64,000 nt of DNA from an uncultured Alphaproteobacteria bacterium (GCA_902602845.1 CACKSN010000002.1:1-64000); one strand, 5' to 3'. Positions 41,155 to 51,150 are shown, counted from the first letter of the stretch. Numbers and translations: made by a program. The notes: generated by a model not told the origin, from the sequence alone.

Positions 41155-42587
41155 ATTTTTAATACTCCTGGCAAATTACAAATAACTCCATACTTTTGCC
41201 CTAAATCATAATCTGATGTACCAAATCTAAAATTATCAATAAGTGATGCCATATTTTCATGATCTTCAAAATTATTTTTAAGACAACCTAAAATAAAATC
41301 ATGTGATCTGTTTCCAGATTTAATAAGCATTGGAAGTTCAACTGAAGCAAACCAAAAGCGGCGTAATAATAATTCTGGTGATACCCAATCTACCTCCAAA
41401 TCGCTCCAACCATTAGGTTGTTTGGCACGATAAGGTGAATGACCTATTTCTCTAAGTATCCATGATAATTGTCTTTGTCTATTATTTGGCTTTGACTTAA
41501 AAGTATAATTCATTTTTTCAAAAGAAAGCGGAATATTTAAATCAAACATTCTTGATAATTGCATTAACCATATTTCAGGTGGATGAAATTTATGTGTATT
41601 CTCATTATACTTATAAGCTTGCGTTATAACTGCTTTGTGAATTTCAATTAAGCTTCCATTGGATTTGTTCCATGCTTCTATTACTGGATCTATCATTTCT
41701 TCTGTTGGTTCATCTGTAATAAAATGCCTGCATAATTTTGTTGATACAAATTTGATACAGATTGGGTGTGTTGCCAAATCATGAATTACTTTAGCAAGTT
41801 CTCTTTTTGCGTCATTTTTATATTTAACTCCTAAAACAATTTTATCTCCTTTTTGATGCATTTCTTGATCAAACCATATATCGCCAGTTTCTAAATTTTT
41901 TCTATCCCATTTGTGAGCCCAACCTGTCATAATATAGGCTAACTGAATCACATCTTCCTGTGTGTATCCAGCATTTGGAGATACTGTATGTAACTCTAAT
42001 AATTCTCTTGCATGATTTTCGTTTATAGTTTCTCCCCACTCCATTCCTTTTTTAGAATTGGGACCAAAAGATTCTGAATTATCAAGGTGATGAATCATAC
42101 ACCATGAAGTCGTAACTGACTGGACCATCTCTTCAAAAGTTTTAACCATGTTAGGTCTAATAATTTCACGTTGATAGGGTCCGGTACTAAACTCTGCTAG
42201 AAAATCTTTTTCACTTATTGCAAAATGATTTCCCCAAAAAAGCCAGAAACGCTCGAATACAGGTTGTTGTGAATACTTTGTTTGAAAATGACGAATAGCA
42301 TGTTCATTTAATTCAAAATATCTTTCACCAGTTTTTATTCTTAATTCATCTTTTGCCTTTCTATAAGCATGTTTATCATTTTTAAATTTTTTTCTTAAAA
42401 CTTCTCTATCTCCATAAACCCATTCACCATATTTTTTTCTTAAATCTTTTTCTGTTGGGATTGTTCCAGGCCACAAGAGATCAGGTATGGTATCTAATTG
42501 ATTTATTGCCCAATTAAGAGGATCTTTATCTGGATTTTCATTTGGCGACAGGCCAAACGCTACTCGTCTATAAAAATTTAATGACAT
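41151..42587 (-). CDS. DUF1800 protein
   Basis: A 478-residue protein of the DUF1800 family: FYRRVAFGLSPNE at the start, FWLFWGNHFAIS near residue 135, NENHARELLELHTVSPNAGYTQEDV near residue 192 (in pieces: NENHARELLELHT, then GYTQEDV) and the C-terminal NGWSDLEVDWVSPELLLRR region near residue 400. No clear signal peptide precedes it. Function unknown; the DUF1800/DUF1501 pair is usually co-exported or surface-linked. It is the first gene of the pair, divergent from the TrpF-like gene by 51 bases. Confidence 0.9.
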   Translation of the reverse strand: MSLNFYRRVAFGLSPNENPDKDPLNWAINQLDTIPDLLWPGTIPTEKDLRKKYGEWVYGDREVLRKKFKNDKHAYRKAKDELRIKTGERYFELNEHAIRHFQTKYSQQPVFERFWLFWGNHFAISEKDFLAEFSTGPYQREIIRPNMVKTFEEMVQSVTTSWCMIHHLDNSESFGPNSKKGMEWGETINENHARELLELHTVSPNAGYTQEDVIQLAYIMTGWAHKWDRKNLETGDIWFDQEMHQKGDKIVLGVKYKNDAKRELAKVIHDLATHPICIKFVSTKLCRHFITDEPTEEMIDPVIEAWNKSNGSLIEIHKAVITQAYKYNENTHKFHPPEIWLMQLSRMFDLNIPLSFEKMNYTFKSKPNNRQRQLSWILREIGHSPYRAKQPNGWSDLEVDWVSPELLLRRFWFASVELPMLIKSGNRSHDFILGCLKNNFEDHENMASLIDNFRFGTSDYDLGQKYGVICNLPGVLKI

Positions 42588-42638
42588 ATATAAAAAAAAT
42601 AGTTTACATATATTTATAATTTTTAAAAATAAAATTTA

Positions 42639-43289
42639 ATGAAAAATATACCTCTTAAAATTTGTGGCATAACAAATGTGAAATCTGTTGAAGTGGCATA
42701 TAAAAATAAAATAAAATCATTGGGTTTTGCAAGTAAAAATTTAAATGGACCAAACACAGTTAGTGATAAAAAAATACAATCATTAATTAAAGAATGTAAG
42801 AATTATAAAATAGAATCAGTTCTTCTGACTCGGTATGTATCTTTAGACAAGCTAATAGAACAAATAGATTTTACAAAACCAAAGACAATTTCATGTTCAT
42901 ATCATTTTCCCAAAAAAGATTTATTAAAAATAAAAAAAATATTTAGAAGACTAAAAATTGGTATTGCAATTAATCCAGAAAATTTTGATAAAAAATACAT
43001 TGAATCTATTAGAAAAATTGTAGATGTTATTTATTTTGATATGAATGTTTATAGGAAAAAGAGTATTAAAAAGTACTCATTGAGAAAAAGTATTAAACAA
43101 ATAAAGTTCATAAAAAGTAAAAATATTCCGGTTTATATTGGTGGTGGTATAGACAAAAAAAATGTTTCCAACATTCTAAAACAAATAACACCTTTTGGAT
43201 TAGATATCTCTAGAAGCTTGAAAAATCAGAGAAATTTAATTTCTAAATCAAAACTCAAAGATTTATTAAATCAAATTTCGGTAGGATAA
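42639..43289 (+). CDS. TrpF-like (phosphoribosylanthranilate isomerase family) protein, divergent
   Basis: A 216-residue beta/alpha-barrel protein starting LKICGIT, the TrpF hallmark with the catalytic Cys9. The second catalytic position, an Asp, fits YFDMN near residue 134. The end strands GGGIDKKNV (near residue 169) and GLDISRSL (near residue 188) parallel the phosphate-binding loops of TrpF. However, the usual QLHG strand is ISCS and the GGTG loop is absent. The protein is very Lys- and Ile-rich. It converges on folK, overlapping by 24 bases. It may be a degenerate or repurposed TrpF. Confidence 0.6.
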   Translation: MKNIPLKICGITNVKSVEVAYKNKIKSLGFASKNLNGPNTVSDKKIQSLIKECKNYKIESVLLTRYVSLDKLIEQIDFTKPKTISCSYHFPKKDLLKIKKIFRRLKIGIAINPENFDKKYIESIRKIVDVIYFDMNVYRKKSIKKYSLRKSIKQIKFIKSKNIPVYIGGGIDKKNVSNILKQITPFGLDISRSLKNQRNLISKSKLKDLLNQISVG

Positions 43290-43766
43290 TCGTTTAATAA
43301 TATATTTATTTTGCAACTCTTTCGATAATACTTTTATTGATTTTTTTTTAAGCGGATGTCTGAGAAATGGATCAATATCAAGTATTGGATATAACACAAA
43401 GTCCCTTTCGGCTGCTCTTGGATGAGGAATTATTAAATTTTTTTTATTAAATTTTTGTTTGCCAAAAAAAATAATATCCAAATCGATGTTTCTAGGACCA
43501 TTGATAATTTTTTTATTTTTTTTTAATTTTTTTTCAATTTCATATATATTATTTATTAATTCTAATGGCTGCTGATTAGTTAATAGTTTTATTGCAGTAT
43601 TAAAAAAATTACTTTGTGATTTATATCCATAAGGAGAAGAAATATAAATATTTGCAAATTTTTTTATATTACCAATATTTTCTAACTCTCTAACGGCACA
43701 GCGTAAATTAAATACAGCATTACCTAGATTTGAGCCAAGTGCGATTATTGTTTCAGTTTGATACAC
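43266..43766 (-). CDS. folK: 2-amino-4-hydroxy-6-hydroxymethyldihydropteridine pyrophosphokinase
   Basis: A 166-residue HPPK enzyme that activates the pterin for folate synthesis with ATP. The family signatures are present: IALGSNLGNAVFNLRCAV at the N-terminus, GPRNIDLDIIFFG near residue 90 (Asp pair for magnesium) and IPHPRAAERDFVLYP near residue 112. It is the last gene of the pab-fol operon and overlaps folB by 14 bases. Confidence 0.92.
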   Translation of the reverse strand: MYQTETIIALGSNLGNAVFNLRCAVRELENIGNIKKFANIYISSPYGYKSQSNFFNTAIKLLTNQQPLELINNIYEIEKKLKKNKKIINGPRNIDLDIIFFGKQKFNKKNLIIPHPRAAERDFVLYPILDIDPFLRHPLKKKSIKVLSKELQNKYIIKRLSYRNLI

Positions 43767-44097
43767 TTAGTGATTCAGCTCCATATTTTTTTGCTACAGC
43801 TGTTTTGTTAATTGTAATTTTAACATTTTTTATTTTAAATTTTTTTTCAAGAACATTGGATGTATTTATAATTAAATGTTCAAGAGTATGCGATTGAGAT
43901 TCCTTTATGAAAGTTTTTAAATATTTTGTAATTGATGAATAATCCTTAACATTATTTATATTATTTAAATCTAGTGAGTTTTTAACAGGATAACTAAATT
44001 CTAATGTTACCTTTAATAGCTGCTTTTTCTTTCTCTCTTGGGCAGTGATACCTATATGTGCACTGATGGATAAGTTTTTAATTTCTACTTTGAACAT
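43753..44097 (-). CDS. folB: Dihydroneopterin aldolase
   Basis: A 114-residue small enzyme that converts dihydroneopterin to the hydroxymethyl pterin used by FolK. It has IGITAQERKKKQ near residue 16 (conserved Glu), NVKDYSSITKYL near residue 49, and SHTLEHLIINTS near residue 68 with the conserved Glu of the TLE motif; the C-terminal Lys-rich strand KITINKTAVAKKYGAE fits the catalytic Lys region. It overlaps folP by 13 bases and folK by 14. Confidence 0.88.
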   Translation of the reverse strand: MFKVEIKNLSISAHIGITAQERKKKQLLKVTLEFSYPVKNSLDLNNINNVKDYSSITKYLKTFIKESQSHTLEHLIINTSNVLEKKFKIKNVKITINKTAVAKKYGAESLSVSN

Positions 44098-44903
44098 AGT
44101 TTTTCAAAAATTTTTAAAGATTGAGACGTTTCTTTTATGTCGTGAACTCTAAATATATCAACTCCCTTTTGATAACAATATAATGCAGAAGCGATTGAAC
44201 CTCCCAGTCTTTGATTTGTTTCACTCTTATCTATGAAGTTGATCCAGCTTTTTCTAGATGATCCTAATAATAATCCATATCCCTTAAATTTAAACTGATT
44301 AATTTTTTGCATGATTTCTATATTTTGTTTAAAATTTTTTCCAAAACCAATACCCGGGTCAAACCAAACTTTGGACGAAGGAATTTTTATTTTTTCTAAT
44401 TGTTTAATTTTCTGAAGAAATATTTTTTTAATATCTTGTACAACATTATTGTATGAGTGTATTTTCTTTTGCATTATTTTGGGTGGTGCAGGCGTGTGCA
44501 TTAAAATTAAACCCGTTTTAAATTTTTTAGTTAAAAAGAATAAATCATCTGAACCACCGAAGACATCATTTATAATATGTGCTCCCATATTTAATGCATA
44601 TTCTTGAGTTTCAATTTTATTAGTATCAACCGATATGACAAATTTATTTTTTGGCAATTTTTTTAATATTGGGTCTAATCTTTTAACTTCTTCTTTGTAT
44701 GTTAATGGATCTGAGCCAGGTCTTGTACTTTCTGCTCCAATATCAATAATACTTGCTCCATTTTGTATCATTTCTTTGATATTTTTTAGTGCATCTGAAG
44801 TTTTAAAACTCTTGCCACCATCACTGAAAGAGTCGGGGGTAACATTGCATATTCCCATTACCGTTGGACTAGATAGTTTAAAATTATATTTTCCTAATTT
44901 CAT
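44085..44903 (-). CDS. folP: Dihydropteroate synthase
   Basis: A 272-residue TIM-barrel enzyme joining p-aminobenzoate to the activated pterin. Clear signatures: MGICNVTPDSFSDGGK near residue 17, IDIGAESTRPGS near residue 54, VISVDTNK near residue 88, WFDPGIGFGKNFKQN near residue 176, LLGSSRKSWI near residue 213 and the closing RVHDIKET. It overlaps the ADC lyase gene by 4 bases and folB by 13. Confidence 0.95.
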   Translation of the reverse strand: MKLGKYNFKLSSPTVMGICNVTPDSFSDGGKSFKTSDALKNIKEMIQNGASIIDIGAESTRPGSDPLTYKEEVKRLDPILKKLPKNKFVISVDTNKIETQEYALNMGAHIINDVFGGSDDLFFLTKKFKTGLILMHTPAPPKIMQKKIHSYNNVVQDIKKIFLQKIKQLEKIKIPSSKVWFDPGIGFGKNFKQNIEIMQKINQFKFKGYGLLLGSSRKSWINFIDKSETNQRLGGSIASALYCYQKGVDIFRVHDIKETSQSLKIFEKLCSK

Positions 44904-45655
44904 TTCAATAATATTTTTGAATATTTTTTTGATAATAAATTATATATTTTCATTGAAGACCTATACCAATTAAATTGTTTAATAAAAGAAATACTAACCA
45001 CACCTTTACCAGAACCAACTAAAAGTATTTCATTAAATTGACGTAAACTAGAAATATTAATATCTTTTCTATGAATTTTATAAGGCAGATTTTTTATTAA
45101 ATATTCAAGAGTAATTCCATAATAATAGTAATTTTTTGGAATAAATAATTTATTACCATTTACAAAAATTACATTAGTCGTAGAGCCTTCTAAAATTTTA
45201 TTTTTAACATAAAAAAGAATTTCTTCTTTTTGTAAATTAATTTCTTTTTGTAAAGAAATTATTTTTTTGTACTGTAAGTTTTTGAAGTTAGGTAAAGCCC
45301 GTTGGTATCTAAAAAATTTTGCAGTAAAATACTTATGATCTTTGTTTCGTTTACGTAAAGATAATGAGATTATTTTTTTTGTGACTGCAATTCTTAATAG
45401 ATGGTCATAATTTTTTATTTTAGAATATTTATTTAAAAAATTAGTTAAAAAATTTTTTGAAATTTTAACATCAATACCAAAATATCTTGAATCTTTATTT
45501 AGTTTTATTAAATGCTGATCAACTAAGATAAAATTTGGTTCTTTGCCAAATAGTCTAATAGTTGTAAAGATACCCTTATGTCCCCAAAGAGAATTGAACT
45601 TTAGTAATTTAAAATTCTTAGCGTGAAAGGATTTTTTTAATAAGATACTTTCCAT
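44900..45655 (-). CDS. pabC: 4-amino-4-deoxychorismate lyase-like, class-IV aminotransferase fold
   Basis: A 251-residue pyridoxal-phosphate protein expected to release pyruvate from aminodeoxychorismate to yield p-aminobenzoate. Class-IV features: GHKGIFTTIRL near residue 26, the cofactor Lys in LPNFKNLQYKK near residue 125, LEGSTTNVIF near residue 155 and GITLEYL for the phosphate. It is very rich in Lys, Ile and Asn and divergent from textbook PabC. It overlaps pabA by 38 bases, the longest overlap in this operon. Other class-IV aminotransferases are possible, but the operon argues for PabC. Confidence 0.78.
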   Translation of the reverse strand: MESILLKKSFHAKNFKLLKFNSLWGHKGIFTTIRLFGKEPNFILVDQHLIKLNKDSRYFGIDVKISKNFLTNFLNKYSKIKNYDHLLRIAVTKKIISLSLRKRNKDHKYFTAKFFRYQRALPNFKNLQYKKIISLQKEINLQKEEILFYVKNKILEGSTTNVIFVNGNKLFIPKNYYYYGITLEYLIKNLPYKIHRKDINISSLRQFNEILLVGSGKGVVSISFIKQFNWYRSSMKIYNLLSKKYSKILLK

Positions 45656-46175
45656 CTGGAGTTAAAAATGAATCTGGGTGAAACTGTAATCCATAGACTT
45701 TATTAATATCATCTTCAACCGCCATTGCCACATTTGTTTTTACACAACGCATTGTAATTATCATTGATTGAGAAACAAACGGTTCAGCCATTTTTAAGGA
45801 ATGATATCGACCCCCTAAGAAATTAAAATTTTTTTTAAAAATTGATTTATTGTTAATAACTTTAATATGGCTCTGATAACCATGAAGAATATTTTTTTGT
45901 TGAAGTATTTTAGCCCCTTCGCAAAAAACTATTTGTTGGAAACCTAAACATATTCCTAATATTTTTTTCTTTCCTTTATATTTATTATAAATCTTAGTTG
46001 TTAATGGATAATCTTTTGGTTCACCAGGGCCTGGTGAAAGTACGATGGTTGAAGATTTTTCTAGTTTAATTTGATCTATTTCAAAATAATTTGAAACAAA
46101 TGTAGGCTCAATACTATCTAGTAGATGAGCTAAATTGTATGTAAATGAGTCTTCGTGATCAATTAGGTAAATCAT
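45618..46175 (-). CDS. pabA: Aminodeoxychorismate/anthranilate synthase glutamine amidotransferase subunit
   Basis: A 185-residue class-I amidotransferase that supplies ammonia to the chorismate-binding subunit next door. It opens LIDHEDSFTYNLAHL, has SPGPGEP near residue 48, the nucleophile Cys in GICLGFQQ near residue 76 and the His in LQFHPDSFLTPDG near residue 160. The usual catalytic-triad Glu (FHPES) is Asp here, an uncommon substitution. It begins in the stop codon of the chorismate-binding gene. PabA versus TrpG cannot be separated by sequence; the folate operon favours PabA. Confidence 0.87.
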   Translation of the reverse strand: MIYLIDHEDSFTYNLAHLLDSIEPTFVSNYFEIDQIKLEKSSTIVLSPGPGEPKDYPLTTKIYNKYKGKKKILGICLGFQQIVFCEGAKILQQKNILHGYQSHIKVINNKSIFKKNFNFLGGRYHSLKMAEPFVSQSMIITMRCVKTNVAMAVEDDINKVYGLQFHPDSFLTPDGKYLIKKILSR

Positions 46176-47380
46176 TAGTTGAATAAATCTAAAAGCGATT
46201 TAGCTTTAATGTAATTTTCATTATACTCTTTATTTGCCATACTTCCTAGAATCACACCACTAGCAACTGATAATTCAATATCATTTTTAAAATTAAGTAG
46301 CGTTCTAATCATTATATTAAACCGCATATCGCCATTTGAATGTATAATACCAAAACTGCCTGTATAAATGTTTCTATCAAATTTTTCTTTTCTATTTAAA
46401 AGTTTGATAGTACTAATTTTTGGACAGCCAATGACTGAGCCGCCCGGCATTAAAGAAGAGATTATATCATGGTTACTAATCTTATTTTTTATAACACCCT
46501 TGATTGTCGTTACATAATGAAAAAGATCTCGATATTCCTCAACCTTTTTTAGTTTATCTATTTTTACTGATCCTGTTTTACAAATTTTAGACAGATCATT
46601 TCTTTCCATATCAACAATCATATTATGTTCTTTGGTTTCTTTTTCATTGCTTCTAAAATAAGTGAGTGCTTCATTTTTATTTAACTGCCTTGTTTTTTTT
46701 AATGTTCCAGCAATAGGTTTAGTTCTAATTGTGTTACCTTTTTTCAATATGAGTGTCTCTGGTGAACAGCTTATTATATTATAGTCTTTTTCCCTAATAA
46801 GAAAACTTTCAGGCGATTCATTCATCTTCATTAGCTTCCAGAAAAGATCAATAGAATTGATATTACCTTTTTTCGAATAAGTTTGAGCTATTTTAATTTG
46901 ATACGTTTTTCCTTGTTTAATATTTTTAGAGAAATCATTAAATAGCTTAGAGTACTGTTGTAAAGATAAATTAAGATTAAACTTTTTATTTAACTTTAAA
47001 TATTTTTTTGTATTGATACTTATATTTCTAAAATTGGGATTAATGCTTTTGATTATTATTTTTTTACCAATACTAATTTTAGTATGTGGTTTGTAAAATA
47101 CACCACTATGAAAATTTTTTGATTTCTGTTTTGGAAACTTTATACCTATATTTTCACAAAGAAGTTTATAGCCAAAAAAACCTATGTAACAATTCAATTC
47201 TTCAATCTTAGATTTTTTTAATTTTGACTGGTTATTAAGAAAATCTTTTAAATTTTTTTTATTGATAATAATTCTTCTAGAAAAATCAGTATATATATCA
47301 TAACCCTTATCTGTTTTGTAAATTATAAGAGGTTTATCTGATTGATATAGTCTATTTAGATATTCTTTATTGTTCAACAC
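46175..47380 (-). CDS. pabB: Chorismate-binding synthase component, PabB (or TrpE)
   Basis: A 401-residue chorismate-utilising enzyme. Motifs: IKQGKTYQIKIAQTY near residue 150, SPETLI near residue 203, TKPIAGTLKKTR near residue 217, EHNMIVDMERNDLSKI near residue 243, MPGGSVIGCPK near residue 307 and YTGSFG near residue 334. The loop reads PIAGT, the form of anthranilate synthase TrpE, rather than the PIKGT of many PabB. Heading an operon with a PabC-like enzyme and fol genes makes PabB the better guess. It is shorter than TrpE (about 500) and very Lys/Asn-rich. Confidence 0.8.
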   Translation of the reverse strand: MLNNKEYLNRLYQSDKPLIIYKTDKGYDIYTDFSRRIIINKKNLKDFLNNQSKLKKSKIEELNCYIGFFGYKLLCENIGIKFPKQKSKNFHSGVFYKPHTKISIGKKIIIKSINPNFRNISINTKKYLKLNKKFNLNLSLQQYSKLFNDFSKNIKQGKTYQIKIAQTYSKKGNINSIDLFWKLMKMNESPESFLIREKDYNIISCSPETLILKKGNTIRTKPIAGTLKKTRQLNKNEALTYFRSNEKETKEHNMIVDMERNDLSKICKTGSVKIDKLKKVEEYRDLFHYVTTIKGVIKNKISNHDIISSLMPGGSVIGCPKISTIKLLNRKEKFDRNIYTGSFGIIHSNGDMRFNIMIRTLLNFKNDIELSVASGVILGSMANKEYNENYIKAKSLLDLFN

Positions 47381-47408
47381 TTGATTCTATTATAATTAGG
47401 ATACTTAT

Positions 47409-47831
47409 ATGAAAATTTTTCTTACTAAAATATTCTTTTTTTGCTTAACAGTCACATGGTCATTAAGTCTTTTTTCTCATGGAACTATCATTTTTCCAAA
47501 TGTAGAACATGGTGATGGTTATATTGATGTTAAGATATATGACTCAAAAGATAGCTTTTTGGATGAAGAATTAGCTATTGAGAGAGTTAGAAAAAGAGTG
47601 CAAAAGGGTGAGGTTGTTGTTCCTTTAAGTAAAATACATGAAGGAAAAATAGCAATTGTTGCCTATCACGATGAAGATTCAGACGGCAAATTAAAGACTG
47701 GGTTATTCTGGAGACCAAAAGAAGGTTTTGCCTTTAGTAATAATTATCAACCAAAAGGTCCACCATCATTTGAAAAAGCCGCAATCATTTTAGTTCATGG
47801 CGAACCCGTGGTAATAGAACTTAATTATTAA
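47409..47831 (+). CDS. DUF2141 secreted protein
   Basis: A 140-residue protein with an N-terminal signal peptide (hydrophobic run about residues 6 to 22) and the DUF2141 beta-rich core: VKIYDSKDSFLDEE near residue 41, VPLSKIHEGKIAIVAYHDEDSDGKL in two parts (residues about 72 to 80 and 81 to 97) and GFAFSNNYQPKGPPSFEKA near residue 108. The Asp/His-rich YHDEDSDGK loop is the family hallmark and could bind metal. Function unknown. It is followed 11 bases later by cysS. Confidence 0.85.
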   Translation: MKIFLTKIFFFCLTVTWSLSLFSHGTIIFPNVEHGDGYIDVKIYDSKDSFLDEELAIERVRKRVQKGEVVVPLSKIHEGKIAIVAYHDEDSDGKLKTGLFWRPKEGFAFSNNYQPKGPPSFEKAAIILVHGEPVVIELNY

Positions 47832-47842
47832 AAATTATATTG

Positions 47843-49225
47843 ATGTCATTACAGTTACAAAACACATTGAGTGGTAAAAAAGAAATTTTTAAACCAGTTA
47901 ATCCAGATCATGTAAGAATATATGCTTGCGGTCCAACTGTTTACAATTTTGCACATATTGGTAATGCGCGTATGGCAGTTGTAAATGATTTATTAGTCCG
48001 TGTATTAAAAACACAATATAAACAGGTAACTTATGTATCTAATATTACTGACATTGATGACAAGATTATAGAAGCTTCTAAAGAAACAGGTGAAGACATT
48101 AGTGTTATCACAAATAAATATACAGAGATTTATAATAATGACATGAGCGCACTTGGTGTCAATCTTCCTGATATTCAACCAAGGGCAACTGATCATATTA
48201 ATGAAATGATCGAGTTGATAAAAAAATTAATTAATGAAAATAAAGCTTATGAAAAAGAGGGTCATGTTTTATTTCATGTACCTAGTTTTGATAATTATGG
48301 TATTCTTTCAAAAAGAAATAGAGATGAACAAATAGCTGGAAGCCGTGTTGAAGTAGCACCATTCAAAAAAGATCCAGCAGATTTTATTTTATGGAAACCA
48401 TCTCCATCACCTTTACCTGGTTGGGATTCACCTTGGGGGTTTGGAAGACCAGGATGGCATTTAGAATGCTCAGTTATGTCAGAAAAATCATTAGGTCTTC
48501 CTTTTGATATCCATAGTGGTGGTATTGACTTAGTGTTTCCACATCATGAAAATGAAATAGCACAAACTTGTTCCATATCTGAAAATAAAGATCCTAAAGA
48601 TTTTGCAACTTATTGGTTTCATAATGGATTTGTTAATGTTGAAGGAGAAAAAATGTCAAAGTCAATTGGCAATATTAGACTCGTTCATGATCTCAATAAA
48701 AAATACAAGGGAGAGGTTTTACGATTAACATTGTTATCAGCTCATTACAAACAGCCATTGAACTGGACAAAAGAAATCATTGAACAAAATAGCAAAATGA
48801 TAGATCGACTTTATAGAGTTCTATTGGAGTTGTCAGAAGCTAAGATAGATTCTAACTTACCTTCTGATTCTATAATGGAATCATTTTTAGATGATTTGAA
48901 TACACCTAAAGTCATTGCAAAACTTAATGAAGAGGCAAATGATGCTTCATCTGCATCTGATGAAAGAAAAAAAGAAATCAAAAAAAATCTTCTTTCTGCT
49001 GGTAAAATATTAGGTATTCTTGAAGATGATCCAGAAAATTGGTTAGGCTATAATCAAAAAGATACTGGAAATACTGAAGAAATTGAAAGGTTGATAAATG
49101 AACGTAATGAAGCTAGACGAAGTAAAAATTTTAATTTGGCAGATAGTATTAGGGACACATTAAAAGATAAAGGCATAGAAATAGAAGATACTGATAAAGG
49201 AACGATTTGGCGGAAATCTAGATGA
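47843..49225 (+). CDS. cysS: Cysteinyl-tRNA synthetase
   Basis: Charges tRNA-Cys with cysteine. The 460-residue class-I enzyme has the HIGH-type [15 protein letters not shown] near residue 27, the zinc-binding Cys/His residues ([22 protein letters not shown]) and the KMSKS loop EKMSKSIGN near residue 265. The C-terminal helical domain ends with [14 protein letters not shown]. The ATG at 47843 is used; a TTG directly before it (47840) is unnecessary. It overlaps thrS by 4 bases. Confidence 0.97.
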   Translation: MSLQLQNTLSGKKEIFKPVNPDHVRIYACGPTVYNFAHIGNARMAVVNDLLVRVLKTQYKQVTYVSNITDIDDKIIEASKETGEDISVITNKYTEIYNNDMSALGVNLPDIQPRATDHINEMIELIKKLINENKAYEKEGHVLFHVPSFDNYGILSKRNRDEQIAGSRVEVAPFKKDPADFILWKPSPSPLPGWDSPWGFGRPGWHLECSVMSEKSLGLPFDIHSGGIDLVFPHHENEIAQTCSISENKDPKDFATYWFHNGFVNVEGEKMSKSIGNIRLVHDLNKKYKGEVLRLTLLSAHYKQPLNWTKEIIEQNSKMIDRLYRVLLELSEAKIDSNLPSDSIMESFLDDLNTPKVIAKLNEEANDASSASDERKKEIKKNLLSAGKILGILEDDPENWLGYNQKDTGNTEEIERLINERNEARRSKNFNLADSIRDTLKDKGIEIEDTDKGTIWRKSR

Positions 49226-51147
49226 GTGAAAAGATAATAATTACATTTCCAGATGGAAATAAAAAGGAAGTTGATAAAGGTATCAATGGTCTAGAATTGG
49301 CATCGCAAATTTCTAAATCTCTTGCCAAAGAATCAGTCGCTATAAAAATTAATAATGAGATAAAAGATATTAGTTTACCTATTAATGGTGATGCTGCTGT
49401 AGCGATTTTAAAAAGAGATAGCGAGGAAGCACTTGAATTAATACGACATGATTGTGCTCATGTAATGGCAGAAGCTGTCCAGGAATTATTCCCTGGAACA
49501 CAAGTTACAATTGGTCCAGCAATTGAAAATGGTTTCTATTATGATTTTGCAAGAGATGAACCTTTTACTGTTGCAGATCTTCCAAAAATTGAAAAGAAGA
49601 TGCACGATATCATTCAAAGAAATAAAAATTTTATAAAAGAAGTATGGTCTAAAGAAGAATCGATAAAATATTTTAAAGACAGAGGTGAAGACTATAAAGT
49701 TGAATTAATTAATGATCTGCCTAATAATGAGGAAATCAGTATTTACAAACAAGGTGATTGGTTGGACTTGTGCCGAGGCCCTCATATGGTTTCAACAAAA
49801 CAAATTGGCAAAGCATTTAAACTAATGAAAGTTGCTGGTGCTTACTGGCGAGGTGATTCATCTAATACAATGCTAACAAGAATTTATGGAACGGCCTGGG
49901 CAACAGAAAAAGATCTTGAGCAACACCTTTTACAAATTGAAGAAGCAGAAAAAAGAGATCACCGAAAACTAGGAAGAGAGATGGATTTATTTCATTTTCA
50001 GGAAGAGGCTCCTGGAGCAGTGTTTTGGCATCCTAAGGGTTGGACATTATTCCAATCATTAATAAATTATATGCGAGACAGACAAGACAAAGCAGGTTAC
50101 GTAGAAACCAATACACCAGACATGATGGATAAGTCTCTATGGGAAACGTCTGGTCACTGGGACAAATTTAGTGACATGATGTTTAGAACTGAAGCAAAAG
50201 ATGATAAAATTTATGCTATTAAACCAATGAATTGCCCTGGTGCTGTAGAAATTTTTAAACAAGGGTTAAAAAGTTATAGAGACTTACCATTTCTTTTATC
50301 TGAATTTGGAAAAGTACATCGTTATGAACCATCGGGTGCTCTTCATGGATTAATGAGGGTACGAGCATTCACACAAGATGATGCTCATATATTTTGTACA
50401 GAAGATCAAATTACACAAGAAAGTAAAATAGTATGTGATTTGATACTCAGTATCTATAAGGACTTTGGTTTCGATAATGTTAGAATTAAATTTTCTGACC
50501 GTCCTGAAAAACGAGTAGGGGATGATGTTATTTGGGATAAAGCTGAGGCTGCATTAATGCAGGCCATGGAAGCAACAGGTCTAGAATACACACTCAACCC
50601 AGGAGAAGGTGCTTTTTACGGACCAAAATTAGAGTTTGTTTTACGTGATGCAATTGGCAGAGACTGGCAATGTGGAACATTACAAGTAGATTTAAATTTA
50701 CCTGGAAGATTGGGAGCTACTTATATTGGTGAAGATGGTAATAAAAAAATACCAGTCATGTTGCATCGAGCTTTATTTGGTTCCTTAGAGAGATTTACCG
50801 GCATTTTAATTGAACATTATGCAGGCCATCTTCCGTTTTGGCTTTCACCATTGCAAGCAGTAGTTGCTACAATTACATCTGATACTGATGAGTATGCTTA
50901 TGAGGTACAAAAAGCATTAGTATCAAAAGGAATTAGATCCAAAATAGATACACGTAATGAAAAAATTGGTTATAAAATACGTGAACACAGTAATAGTAAA
51001 GTGCCAACGATTATCGCTGTTGGAAAAAAAGAGGCTCAAGATAAAACAGTATCTGTTAGAAGAATTGGATCTTCTGAAACAAAGACCTTTAAATTAGAAG
51101 AAATTGTTACTAGTTTATCAAAAGAAGCAAAATCACCAATAGAATAA
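49222..51147 (+). CDS. thrS: Threonyl-tRNA synthetase
   Basis: A 641-residue class-II synthetase with the full domain set: TGS domain (about 1 to 62), editing domain with [11 protein letters not shown] near residue 74 and CRGPHMVS near residue 183, catalytic core with [11 protein letters not shown] near residue 335, [18 protein letters not shown] near residue 375 and the C-terminal anticodon domain from about 535. It overlaps cysS by 4 bases and is followed by hemB, 3 bases on. Confidence 0.97.
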   Translation: MSEKIIITFPDGNKKEVDKGINGLELASQISKSLAKESVAIKINNEIKDISLPINGDAAVAILKRDSEEALELIRHDCAHVMAEAVQELFPGTQVTIGPAIENGFYYDFARDEPFTVADLPKIEKKMHDIIQRNKNFIKEVWSKEESIKYFKDRGEDYKVELINDLPNNEEISIYKQGDWLDLCRGPHMVSTKQIGKAFKLMKVAGAYWRGDSSNTMLTRIYGTAWATEKDLEQHLLQIEEAEKRDHRKLGREMDLFHFQEEAPGAVFWHPKGWTLFQSLINYMRDRQDKAGYVETNTPDMMDKSLWETSGHWDKFSDMMFRTEAKDDKIYAIKPMNCPGAVEIFKQGLKSYRDLPFLLSEFGKVHRYEPSGALHGLMRVRAFTQDDAHIFCTEDQITQESKIVCDLILSIYKDFGFDNVRIKFSDRPEKRVGDDVIWDKAEAALMQAMEATGLEYTLNPGEGAFYGPKLEFVLRDAIGRDWQCGTLQVDLNLPGRLGATYIGEDGNKKIPVMLHRALFGSLERFTGILIEHYAGHLPFWLSPLQAVVATITSDTDEYAYEVQKALVSKGIRSKIDTRNEKIGYKIREHSNSKVPTIIAVGKKEAQDKTVSVRRIGSSETKTFKLEEIVTSLSKEAKSPIE

Positions 51148-51150
51148 AAA

